Shown: positions 38,305 through 51,600 of the stretch, piece after piece
Numbering within the stretch: the first letter of the stretch is position 1
Layout: each line of letters opens with the position of its first letter
Assembly (NCBI GenBank): GCA_026261815.1
Contig: JAMPIT010000174.1
Location: 7,750,001 to 7,814,000 of the forward strand
DNA: 64,000 bases
DNA from: Monarcha castaneiventris obscurior
Lineage: Eukaryota; Chordata; Aves; Passeriformes; Monarchidae
Direction of reading: 5' to 3'
Translations under genes and position numbers: made by a program
The notes under the pieces: model-generated
The model's input: the letters and a program-made list of their open reading frames with translations, nothing else
Told to the model about the DNA's origin: nothing
Database searches by the model: none

Positions 38305-40361
38305 ACATCAACTCAGCAATATCTGGAGGAAACAACACACAGGAATTGGAATGCAGAGTCCCCACCAGCAGCTCAAAGCACTCTCACTTGGCACAAGGTG
38401 CCGTGCAGATATAGCTGAGTCCTAAACCCAGGATGGCTGTGTCAGCTCCAAGCTGTGCTGACGTGCGAGGCATCTGGAGCTGGTGCTGGTTGGGAGCCAC
38501 GCTGCTGCAGCTGCCTCCAGGCCTGGAACAGGCTGTGTTCCTCAGGGCCAGCAACTCCAAACCCCACCATGGAGCCACAGCTCTGCTTCCCAAGCCCAGG
38601 GAGTCACGAGCATGGACAAATATGCTGCTGCAGGCCAAGTTTTGATGTACTGATGCTCTTCTAAAGCTGTCTCAGCATGTACAGCAATTGGATTAAGAAA
38701 ACTTTTCCCTTGGGTACCAATAACTTTGTGTTCTGCCCTTTTTTTTAAGATGCTTTGAACCAGGAGTTATAATCTGACTCCAGGCAGATCTTTAGGTTTA
38801 CTCAGCTGGAAGGAGCACAGTGAGGTTTTTGTTTCAGGAGAAAAACCTGGCTTCATAGTTTTGTTATAAAACAGGGATTACAGACTTGGTTCAAATCTTG
38901 CTCACCCTCTGTAAGGGTTGCAGTTTTTTGCAGCTGCAGCACGAATCACGTGATATTGGTTTATCCTGGATGCCCACTCCACTGGCAAAAGCCTACTTAT
39001 GCCCCCACTATCTGTTGGAGGTGCTGGGTCTGGGTTCAAACCAGAAGATAGCTGAGGCCTGACCAGAGGCAGCACACTCCAGAGCAGTGCTGACAAGGCA
39101 GCACGCTAACAGCACATGCTTTTATCCCACGTTTTCCTTAGCCATAGCTACAGAAATGCTGCTTCTTCAAAATGCTGCATTTCCTAAAGCTCTTCTTTAT
39201 CTTCTACTCTTTAAAGGAAATGGCTGCAAAATGTTGATTGACAGGATTTGTGAATATGGCTTTTTGCTTATCTACAAACCACTTATGCTGTGGATGCTGC
39301 TTGCCTATTGCTCATTCGAAGGAGATAATACCTATTTTCTGGAAGCTAGAAGTTCCCCATACATGGTCCATGGTCCATTCAGTTTGTGAGATGCAGCAAA
39401 TATCCTATCTTTAATCAGTATTGTAGACTGCATCTCATGAACCTGGTAGCATAAGCCCTGGTAGCATTTGGCACATCCGAACCATAATCTGTAGATAAGA
39501 ATTGATTATTTTGTATGCACCAGCCTTCAGACAAGTTTCTTACAGCAGCTGCTGAAATGATAGTATCTCCTAGGAAGATTGTCACTGGCAGAGGCAGGTT
39601 TGTTGGTTCTACTTTGTTTATCTTCATCTGAACAAGGGAACAAATTCTCCGAAGCACAGCCTGAAATCTTATCAGCCAGAATGCAATAGGCAGTGCCAGT
39701 TCCCTGGCATGATTTTTGAGCTGCTGCCACACCAAAGCTCTGAGTGAAAGGTACTGGCTGTGCCTGTGTTGCAAATATTTTAAAGCATAACTGTTAGGTA
39801 AATAGCCAATTTTTCAGTTCAATGGCTGAAGCAAGCAGTGGAAAAAATAGTTTGGGGATGAATTGAAACAGAGTTTTTACTGTTTCTATTGAAAAATGGA
39901 GTTCCCATGATTTCCCATTGTACTGCTTTCTTTAAAGTTAAACTGAATTTTCTCATGAAAAACTTTTTGAGTTGGATACTTGAATAACCTTTTTATTGGT
40001 CAGCTTTAAATAAGTCTAATGTTGCATGAGTGGTACAAGAAATCAGTGCCTGACTTTCAATGAACAGCATGTGTGCTCCTTCTCCCATTGGCCAGAGTAC
40101 AATGACCCAGCTCCTTTGTCACGACCCCATGACACCTCCACAGCAACACCCTTTTTCCTCCTGGACTCCTGCCCCTTCTGTCTATGATTCTTGTCTTTCT
40201 CTTGTCCTCAGATCCCTCGCCAGTACTTCTAACTCCCTTCCTGCCCTAGACATCTCCAAACTCCCATGCTTCCCACATGCCCCAAATGTCTCTTACAGCC
40301 TCTTTGCTATAGGACTTGTCTTCGCTTTCCTTACGCTTTTAAATATGTATAGATAAATGTT

Positions 40362-40396
40362 TATATACAGACACACATACATACACACATGTATGT
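40362..40396. repeat. Interrupted AC/ATAC microsatellite
   Basis: A mix of ACAC, ATAC and ATGT units with no uniform core. Confidence 0.75.
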
Positions 40397-42647
40397 GCCA
40401 TGTGTTCCATGTACTCTACCTACATTTTTTAGCATGACAGATGATCCAGAAAAGGCAGAAAGGGTGGCATATCTGACATGAGATTTGTGCTGACTTGGTT
40501 AATCAAGTACTATTAGGAGCTGAATCTCTTCCTGGTTTTCCCTTAGTGGAATCACATGCTAATTTTTTAATTCATCCATTAATCTTCAAAACACTTCTGG
40601 GAGTTTTATATTTTTATGATGTTAGCCTTTGTTAAATTTCATTGAAATTGGATAATGGGTTTAAAGGTTATTAGAGAAGGGGATTGATAAACAAGTGGGG
40701 AGATAAGCAATGTAATTGCATAAGGAAATTATTCTGATGGGGAAATTAGAAATTTTTGCTTTCAGATATCAAAATGAAATGTACTAGCATAAAAAAAATC
40801 CAACTAAAGCGAAGCATTAAATTCAAGAGCCATCCATTAAAAGGCCTTGCTTCCTGAAACACTATTGCTCATTGAAATTGCAGTTTGTTAAAAAAAGCTC
40901 CATTATAGGGTTTGTGTTGGTTTGAGATCTAGCTGGTGCATATCATGTCACAAGGAATCCCAGTAAAATTGTTGAAAGTAAAGTCAGATTTCTGGATATA
41001 TTGATTGCTGTTGAAATAGTCCTTCTGTCACTAGAAAATGGCAGACAAAGGAAAATCATAACCACTGGAGACTAAATTTCTTGGAAACTTGGAGAAAGAA
41101 ATGTCATATACTGGGTCAACTCACTTTACTAATTCAATAGAATTCAAATGGCAAGGTAGAGTGGGAATGCCAAGAGACTGTTGTACTTTCCAAGGCAGAC
41201 ACATGCCATGGAAAGTTGACCTTTGGCTCTCCCATAAAGCCCTGCCAAAATGCAGCAGCTCTCTCCTGACATATTTCCATGGCACCTATGTCCCTCACGT
41301 GCCCAGTCTTCAAGAACAGTCCTGTCAGGGGCAAGCCATTACCATTCTTTGGAAGAGACCTCACTTTTTGAGTGCATCATACTCAGTGCTGACAACCTGG
41401 TGTTCAGAGACTTGAGAGGCAGGTGTAGGTAAATTCCCATTCTGGAAGTAGGTAGCAGACAGCTCAAGGTAGCAGACCAAGGATGAAGATATCCAGAGGT
41501 ACACATGTTCTGCATTCTCACTCTCCCCAGTTAGAATGTTTGCTAGCACAGGGTTAAGATACATGTATTTTTTTGTTATTGCATTACTCTACCATCAGCT
41601 GTACAGAAAAAACCTTTTCTTATATCCTTCAGCAATCAGTCATTCTCCAGATTCAGTTTTCAGTCAATTTTTGTCAAATATCTGCTATGCTTGAGTCAAT
41701 GATCCAGAAATGAAAAGCACCAACTAGCTCAAACTGTCAAAGCTATCCAGTTCACAAATTCCACTCTTATAAAAAGGCACAAAACGTTAACTAGACTGGA
41801 CAAGTGATGAATTGCTGCATTCTTTTCCTGTTAAAAAAATGAAATTAGTCAATGCAGTGGGCTATAGCTGAAACAGCCCAAATACACCTTTTATATGGTA
41901 ACATTCACCTCCTCAAGCAGGCTAAGAACAACAATATAATTTTAAACACTTCTACTGGTAATGCTTAGAAAGTAATACTAGACATACATTAAAAAATCCA
42001 TTAAAAAATTCCTTTAACTTCTGGTTTTCATCTGCTTAAATGATGATACAATCTCTTTTTTTTCCCCCTTTAATTATGAAAATGTAAATTGAGAAAATGC
42101 CTGGTCCTGGGATTATGAAAGTTGAAGATCTTAAATAAAATTGGAATAAAGATGTTTGCTAAGCAAATGGTGTATATAAAGACATGCTCTATGAAAAGAG
42201 AGGGGAGAAAGACAGGGAAAAACAAGAATAAAGGAGAACCAAGGAGGTACAGCCCAGGAAATCTGACAGGAGAAGAAAAATGAATGTTTAATATTATTTA
42301 TTAAAATGTCTAGTTTGAAAGAGATTTACTTTCTCTCTCTGCAACTTTTTTGATGGAGACCTAAATTTACATCAGAAGGCAACCTAACTACAGGTCTAGA
42401 CAAACAAAGGCTGGTAACTGTGATTTCAATGCTGTGCAGAGCTTTAGAGAACATTCTGAAGAATAATGGGGCAGAATGCAATGCAGCTGTAGCAGGGATA
42501 GATGGTGCTGAACCAGCCTGATGGGTTTTAGGTGTAGCACCAGAATATTAAAAAATAATCTAAATAGCACACGGTGGGATGGATATCACCAGTCAGCAGG
42601 ATCCCTCGCAGTGCTCACCCCATTTCCCTGCCGAGGTAACTGTGCCT

Positions 42648-42672
42648 GTGCTCCCTGTGCTCCCTGTGCTCC
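42648..42672. repeat. 9-bp tandem repeat (GTGCTCCCT)
   Basis: Two full units and most of a third, perfect over 25 bp. Confidence 0.9.
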
Positions 42673-45600
42673 AAAGGGCCCTGCCCCATTCACTGCCCCT
42701 TGAACCCCTGTGTTCAAGGCTTTTGAGGGCACTCCACAGAAGGCACTCTGGAAAGTGACAGGCACAGAAGCTGAGAAGATGGAGCAACTGGAAGCATGTG
42801 TGCTCACAACCACAGCATAAAGTAAGGATTTGGGTGGAAAGGGAATTAATATGAAGATGCTGCAAACCCTTTCAGGTGAACCAACTGGACCCAGAGTGAG
42901 ACTGGTGGTTGCTGTTTTCCTACTGGACCTCAAAGCACCAAGAACTTCCCTTCCTAGACTTCTCTTCATATTTCTTCATTAAGTCAGATCTAGTTTTTGC
43001 CTAAAAATGGGGTCCCTTCCAAAACAGACATCCTGTGATAGCCAGAGAACCAAGAAGTGGCGTTTGCACTTCCTCTTTACGTGCAGCTCCAGCTTCTCCA
43101 GGGGTTCCCAGGCTGGTCTTTCAAAAGCAGTTTCCATAGTACAGAGAACAAAGGTCAGCGTTACACTGTCTACAGAGGTTTTTTGGGACTATGTTCGGTG
43201 TATATATACTCTGTATATATCTGCAAGTACATCAAGTGTACTGAAAGACAATGAATGAGCTTCAATTTGACTTAGGGAAGAAGGTGACACCTCGGAAAAT
43301 TGTTTGAGACCAGGATCTTATATAGAAATTACTCCGAAGTATGAAATCCTATCAGTTCATGCTGTAATCCTCAGTACTTAGCATTTTTATAACATTTTTA
43401 TACCTGTATTTGTGTCTGAGTACAACTTTAGTGCCTCTAACCTTTGTGAGAACTGCTTGAAAGATGAGCAGACACAGGCTTGAATGTCAGCTGCTCACTA
43501 GTGTATAAATGACTGATCAGTGTATAAACCTGCTCATCTTCTGCCATCATTGTAAACATACAAATTCTAATCATTTCACAGAGCCTTTTTAGGGATTTAT
43601 TTAAGATAAACTTGTCAGTCCTCTTCAGGAAAATAGTAGGGCTGATGGTTATAGGGGAAGATTTATTTTACTGAATAACGTGTCACCTTTGTCCATATGG
43701 GCTAAGAATTAACACCTACAGCAGGGAGCATACATACAAAACTGAGGCAGACAAAGCAGGGCACTCCTGCTCTTTAGACAGCTACTGCCTCTGCTTGGAA
43801 GTGCTGAGGCTACATGGCACTGAATACCCAGAGATTTTCAGCCATCATTTAAAATTCAACAATAGGATTCTGCAGGGTAGTTCTGAAAGAGCACAGACAT
43901 ACCCCCTTAACACTGATGCAAATTTTTATTCTGCCAAGAAAACTGCTGCTTAACCATTTGGAATTACTTCTTTCCATGTTGCTAAATCCCGAATTTCTAT
44001 TAAGGATGCAAACACTGTTTTTGTGGCTGTTCCTATAAGTACAGCACTTTTATACTTTGCCAGGAAGGCTTCTGTACTGAATTTCCAATCAGCCCTTTGA
44101 CAATGTTTTCTTCTCCTTAACATTTGAAACACGTTGAATGATTTCTAGCACACTTCCACTTTCTCTAGTAGACCAATATTTGTCTCTGCAGGATATATGA
44201 TGTCTGATCTTTATTGCTTTATCAGTTTTACTTGCAAGGGGTCAGCCAGTTGTTATTGTCAGCTATGATAGTTCTTCAAAGGAAATGTGGCTCTATTTGA
44301 TACACATCAAACATTAAAACACCTGAAAAATGTTGTTTTTAATCTCTGTGGTCAAGAATTAGTATAAGTAAGATTCATGACCATTTAAAAATTGTATTAA
44401 TTGCTCTAATGGCTAAAATTTACTCCCACTCTCTAAAATTTTTAGTGATTTCACAGGATGAAGCCTGCCCCCCTCCTCTGCATAATCAGGTCCAAAATGC
44501 CCAGTTGAAAAAATCTGAGGATTTGGGTTCAATAATCTACTTAAGAATAAAAGGATAGTAGTAAACATTTTGCATAAAATGAGCCCATTTTAGTTATGCC
44601 AGTTGAATTTGGTTTCTGAATGTGCTCTTTTTGAAGTAATCGCTAAATAACAGAATTACTGTGCTCTGCAGAGATTCCAGATGCATACATTTTAGCAGGC
44701 ATTTATATAATACTGTTATATTTTCCAATTCTTTTCTGGTGTGCACTCATCTTTCACGTATATTGTTACGGTAGAAATGTACAAGTACAGCTAAACTATT
44801 GCCTCTGTGTTCAGGAAGCAAGAATATTTCTCCCTTCATGTGCCATTGCTGGTAGCAATGCTGGTGGATTTCCTCAGTATTTCAAGATGGTTGTCCACCT
44901 GTTAGACCCTACAGTGGGCACTCAAGGTCTCCAGCTCTACCAGACAGTGGGGAGCATCCATACTGCAAAGACCTACCTTTATTGACTGAACTGTCCAAAG
45001 GCAGTGAGAAGTTATAAAACCCTTGGAAGAGTGGGGAAGCAAAGCAAAATTATAGGAGGCACAAAGTGTCCTGACCCTGTTAGTTCTGAGAATTGGGCTT
45101 TTGTGTCTGAATTCAGCACACATGCAGAAAGGAGAGAAGAAGGCTCCTGGTCTCCTTTGCATCTTTGCATCTCCTAGGGAGGAAGAAGAAGGTAGCCCTA
45201 CAACATCCAGATTTTCTCCAGATTGCTGGGTGCCAGTGGCAATGTCCATTTTCTCTCTCAACTGCTGCAGTGAAGAGGCCCAAGGAACTCTTCATGTGTG
45301 TTGCCAAATGGCTCATTCTATAAGCATGGTCTGAAACAAAAGATACATCAAGGAGTAAGAAATGTAGCCCCACACAGACAGAGAGCACGTGAAATGCCCA
45401 CTGAGCATGAGCTGGAGCCATGCTGCAGACAGGAGGGCTGGACCAGAGGAAACACTGAGCAGGAACAGAGGGGCTGTAACTCCTCTGGGCACGGCAGAGT
45501 CAGCACCACTCCTGGAACAGCATCCAGCTCTGACTCCACATCTTACACAGTGCTGATAAACTGGAGGGGACTCAGGACATCCTGCAGCCTGTGTGATACT

Positions 45601-48600
45601 GGGGGTGGTTGAAATGGCCATGTTGATCCTTTCACCCTCTATCAGACACAAAGTCATACAAAGAGCAGAGAGGTTCGTTTTCAGCGTGCACAGATAGGGA
45701 GGAACAATACATGCAGTGATTAAGAGAGAATCAGTTGAGAACATCAGAAAGCAGAAACTGAGGGAAATAGCACATAGAAACCAGAGTAATGATCTGTCTT
45801 GTGTCAAATGCTGTCACCTAGAAAGGTGCAAGAGATGAAAGAACATCTTAAGATTAATAACTTTGTGCAATGATGTCCTCACACCAGCTCATTATCATCC
45901 TGAAAATTTTTAGATTTACAAAACTAGGGTGAAAGTGGTTTGTAAAATCAAATGTGCAGTGGTGGTGTAAATACATTCAGTCAAACAGGATTGCAACTAA
46001 ACACCTATTTTCGGTTTTACCATGTCTGTTGAGTACATTTCATGGTAAATGTTCTTAAGTAGGTGCATAAAAATATTTCTGACAACTGAAGTGCTTGCAT
46101 GCCAAATGTCTGAAAGACTAAACATGATGACATGGACGACGTGATATGAACAAAATAATTGATTTATTTTAAAAACATGAATTAAGAAAAAATAACCTCC
46201 AGATATAAGAGATAGGAAAAACTGTTAAAATATATTTGTATTATAATTTCACTTGTTTTTTATTGTGTATCTTTCTAGCAAATCAAGCCAGGACATACCT
46301 ACAGCAATCTTAGTGCAATATTACTCATTAATATCACATCTCTGTTTCCTCTTCTGTTGCTGTTTTCTGGTATTCTACCAAGCAAAACTGTACAGACCTA
46401 TCAAAGTCAACAGACAGAGACCTAGACAGTCAAGAGCACAACTCTAATTTTCATTTGCAGCAAACTTGGGCTAAGCAGGGTCATGGTAGAGCCAAGGAAC
46501 TAAAATATGTGTATGCCCTAGTCTGGGCCTGTCCCAGGGCCAGGCTTCTCAGGCATCCAGGGAGAGGTCAGTGGGAACAACAAACTGGAGTCCACCAAGC
46601 TTGTCATTCAGGAGAAGATGAGGGACTCAACAGAAAGTCCAGATCAACTCTGTAAGTGGTCCAAAAGTAACATGAACAGTTTAAGGTTCCAGACTAAAGC
46701 TATATATTAATGACTGGCTAAAAAGGTCGACACTGTTAGCACTAAGGAGGTCAGCTTTTACTTTATACTGTAGTAATTTGTACCTGTAACAGAAAGCAGG
46801 AAGAGCCAGATATCTCAAATGCCTCATTAGCTATGACTTGAATGTCTCCTTGAATTTAACTTTGGGAAACAGGGTTGTTTGCTTTGCTTTCATTTGGATT
46901 TTTTGGATAGCTCCTTTATTCTAAAACTACTGACAACAGCCTTTATTTCTGTTGATGCTATGCCCAGAAAGAAGGAGGTTACTTTCAATTATTTTCAGGT
47001 GTTTTGTTTGCAGATAGAAAATAATTCTGGCATTATGAAACTGCTGGAGAAGGATCAGAACTAGTTCACAATGGAATGAGATATTGAAACTAATGACTTT
47101 TTAAATCCTGATAAAGTTTTCCAAGAAAATCACTGGAACTAGGTGCAAGAAGGAACAATTATAGCTCAGGGCTACAGGCTTCCTCTGTGTATGATGACAA
47201 GACATCAGGGCTGGTAGAAACATAAGGACAGCCCAGACTGCTCTTGGAAGTGGTAGGCTGGACTGGACAGCAGAAATGTCCTCTCGATAGCTCTTCCCAG
47301 TCATAGTCTAGATTCTTGGCACAAACCCTCACTATTTTATCTGCATGAACAATTTGTTGAAAAACATTCATTCAAGAGCAGCTAAGTCATGAGCTCTCCC
47401 ATTCTCTGATGTTCCTCCTGTAAATATGGTTCCTGTCAGTAAGGAAGAGGGATAGTGCAGTATCATAATTTTTGTGTGTCACTAATCCTACCCGGAATGA
47501 AATACATGACAGCAACTTCTCTTTTATACTTCTGTATATTTTGAAATAGCTCTGATTTTTTTGTCCAAACTTCAAAACGCGTTTTTTAAGGCAGCTGCTA
47601 GTGATGGTAGAGTCAGACTTGTTACCTTCTAGCTCAGTAAACATGGTCTTGCTTGTAACAGGACATATGCTTCCTTTTAAGTTAACAACACAGATCTCCA
47701 GATCTGTCCAGGCTCACTATGGACTTGTCTTGACCAACCTGGAGATTTGCTTGTAGCTTGCAGCAGCACTGTCTAATGCCTTTATCCCCCATTCCCATGC
47801 ATCCTGCCACTCTGCTGCACTACAGAATTTTCCAGCTGAGCACAGAGCCTGTTCAATGCATTGAGTTACCTATACCACTTAAGAAGCATTTTTGAGGCTG
47901 CTTAATTTTTTTTTGCTAAAGCTTTCCTATAAGACCCCATCCTTTAAGTCCCTCATATCAGGAGCTCATCAAATGGAATGAGAATTTCTTTAACTGAGCT
48001 CTTGTATGAGAGTCCTTACAGAGGGTAATCACAAGTAGGATATATCTTCCTCTGAGACAGAAAGCAGTTCACTATGTTCTTCCTTCATTAATCAGTGGGG
48101 AGCTAGGACTCTTTATTCATGGTCTCCAGCTTCTATAGTTAAGTAATTAATGCATGTGTTTAGGACTAATTTTACTTTCTCATTATAGAAAGTAGAGCTG
48201 TAAAGGAACTGTTGGATCAGCTGATGTATCAATCAGTACTATTGCAAGATTGACCTTTATTTAATAAGGTATTTTAATCAGCTTTTGACTTTTAGTCTGG
48301 ATGTCTCATTTGACTCTCCTTAAGAGTATCTTCATTTAGCATGTTGGCAAAGTAGTTCCTTGACAAAATACTTTTATCAGATCTTCATCTTGGAATATGT
48401 ATCTTAATAATAATTCCACCATCATTTATTTTTTGTAATTCATCTTTCATTGCTGAATCACAGCGTATCAACAAAGTCATTCTCATTCCTTCCCATTTAA
48501 AGGACAGAGAAATGTAAAAATCAAATTATAGATCCAGTATGAGAATCAGGTATCAAACTCCGCTTTCTGAACATGACTCCAAAACTTTTGCCTTAGCTCC

Positions 48601-51600
48601 ATTCAATACCAGGAGAAAAATCTAAGTAGCTTATTGCATACATATTCATGTGCTTCTCACAAGCTCATAAAAACAGAAATAGACATTTTCAAAAGGAAGA
48701 CCTGGAAGTGTTTTCTAAGTCTGTGTCAAAACCCATTGACTTCTGATCTCAATCCCCCATTTCTTGTCCTCAGTTTCTACTAAGACTTCCAAAATACTTT
48801 GTCATTAGAGATCAGGGCTGGAATCTGAAAACCTTCTACCTAAGGAGAGAACACCCTCAAACCAAGATGGGCAGAAGACCAGTGCCCTAGAGAACATACT
48901 GTAGAGTGCTGTGGAGGGGGGAGTCACAAATCCTCTGGCTGGAGCTGTTCTGCTTTGTGTGACAGAATTCCACACACACTGGGCAACGGAGTGCATGGCA
49001 CTAAGACACTGCACAGGAAGGTTCTGGATGTGGTCCAGTGGCTGTTCATACACTCCTTGGATGAAACTTCAAACCATGGGCATAGATCCTAGAGCAGTGT
49101 GGTGAATACCTTCATTCTGGAGAGATTTATGTTCTGTCTGATGCCAAACACAACAAAATCTCCACATTTATCTTTATATTCTCTCTTTTAGAATATTGTT
49201 TATATAATTGAAATCACAGGAAAATTGTTGCCATTATCAAAAGAAGAAAATTTTTGGGGAAAAAGGTATAAAAAAATCTATTAGCTTGGCTTCTAGTTGC
49301 AGGTTTTTAGATTAAATATGTCTGGTACTAATTGTCTACTGTTCTTTTACTCAGAGCTACTTGGAGCTCATTGTGGAGGTGATACCTGAAGGAAAATAGG
49401 TTGTAATTGAACAAGGAAATTAAGAAGTGGATCTAATTGCAGTGGTGCTATGATAGATGAGCTCTTATCACTTGAATCTCAAAGAGCATGTGAGTTCTTC
49501 TCAGCTGTGGCAAAACTTTGTTCTTGGCTGACATGGCAGGGAATCAAGTTTTGAAGCTAGAAATGACCAGGAATTGCCAGCCTGGAACCTATGACTGTGG
49601 GCTTCAAAGAAGATTCTGATTTTACCTTTGAAAAGGAGGGTACCTTAATATTTCTTATTTTGAGGTAAGAGGATAAACCTTTTGACATAGTCCAGGTACC
49701 TCTGACCAGCTGCAGCCTGGCAAGAGCATGTGGTGGGCTGTCTATAGCAATCTATTAGAGATCCCTTCCCAATGAGTTTCTTGCGTATTTCCCTTCTCAA
49801 ATGGGAAGTCAAGCGGCCGAATTTGTTCTGAGTTCATAATCACCTTAAGTGCTTTGACACAGAGCCACACACGAAAGCAGCAGGAGTCTGAAGTGGGTGG
49901 CTCTTGGACTCTTTAGAAAAGAAAGAAGAGTGGACTAGCAATACGAAGAGAAGCACCAGTCTGAAAATGGGAAGAGACTAACAGAAATGTTGCATTTCAT
50001 TTTTAAAAGTATTTTTATTATTGTAATGTATGTGCTAACTGAAATGAAAATGAGCATACAGTGACTTTGTTATCTATCAGGAGGAGATGGGGTACATAAC
50101 TTTACAAAAATGGGACTATATAATTATACTGGACAGAGAACATGGGTATACAGGGGTATATTTGGTTTTCTGTCTGCATTTTTAATCGTTATTACTACGA
50201 GGGCTGCTGATAATTCTTTTATGCTTTGTAGCTATCTAGGAAAACTTAAATTTGGTCTCAATAGTCATATTAATATACCTGATTTTGAACAAGTTGGCCT
50301 GAATGTTTGTGAGTGCAAGCCATGGAAACTACATGCTAACAATCAGGGTTTCGAAATTTTGCAGCAGTTTGCACTTTCACTGCAACCTGAGCTATTTTCC
50401 TTTTGAAGGATGGCAGCTGATGAGCATTCTGTCATGTCATCCCTCCATGGGGCAGGCGAGCTGCTGTCAGTCAGCTTCAGATACAGCTTTTGCAGAAGGT
50501 TTCCTGTTGCAGCAGTGATCATGTGGGTACGCTATTCCTGTTTGGAGAAGACAATTCTCCAAATCTGCCAAAGGTGTGCAAATCTCTGTGCAATACTATT
50601 TTTGTTCTTTCACTGAAAGTTGCTTTGTCACCAAGAAACAGCATTCCATTATTTTCTATCTTTAAGCATGTTTATTCTGTGGTGACTGCAGCTGAGCTGT
50701 ATGCAGCCAGCCTCCAACAACCTGGAGAGTAAGGAGGGTGTAAATTGTCAACCAGCTGGCAAGTTCTGGGCTGGGCATCCTGCACTGAGCTCTCTGCAAC
50801 GTGGCTTTTGGGAGCAGCGTGGTGTACTTTGAGTCCATGTGAGCTGCAGTCACTGGAAGGTACATGAATCCTTCAAATCTTTTATCTCCCAGCTCCTTTT
50901 TTACCTATTTCAGCTCTAGGCTTGTAACTCCAGGAAATCTTTAATGCAAATTGCTTATTTGTGACTCACTGCTTATATTGCTTACATGGGCTCCAAAGAT
51001 GGATCAAATACTAAGCATAAGCAGCTTGTGAAGCTGCTCTGTCCATTGGAAAAGCCACAACTGTTCACAAAGTGCATCATCCGCCTGCCCTGACTACCAA
51101 ACAGGATAGTGTCTTCTAAATGCTCTTGTATTTATCACTCATAATGCAGATCTTATTACCACTTTCTACCATGAACATAGTTGCCTTGCACTCTCAATTT
51201 CTTTTGGAAACTTCTCCTTTGCTTTCTTCACCCTCTGGCCAAAACCTTAATTTTATGTCATTAAGACATTACAGTTCAAAGTGTTACGTCATGTAATTAC
51301 ACTACACATCAAGGTTTATGCCTGGTGTTGATGGCTCACTCAAAATGGTGTTGAGGAAGCTTAAAGCTACAATGAATTCTAACTATTTTTGTTAATGCCC
51401 TGTCTGACATTACTTTAATGACATACAGGCCTTTAAGTCATTACCATTAGTTCCTATAAATTAAAGAAAACCATGCAATATGGTTCTCTCCCCTCCTTTT
51501 CTAATGGCATAAAGATGATAGGAAAGTTTTCTTATAAATACCTTTTTTTCCCTTCAAATGGCAGTTTTTAAAATAAAAAACTTATGAATTATTGCGTAAA

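Noticed and set aside
45313..45807. 164-codon minus-strand frame with hydrophobic N-terminus
   Set aside because: No recognisable domain, opposite-strand frames overlap it, and there is no splice or promoter context. It is most likely chance.
47690..47707. ACAGATCT-CC-AGATCTGT palindrome
   Set aside because: An 8-bp stem with a fixed loop is expected about once per 64 kb.
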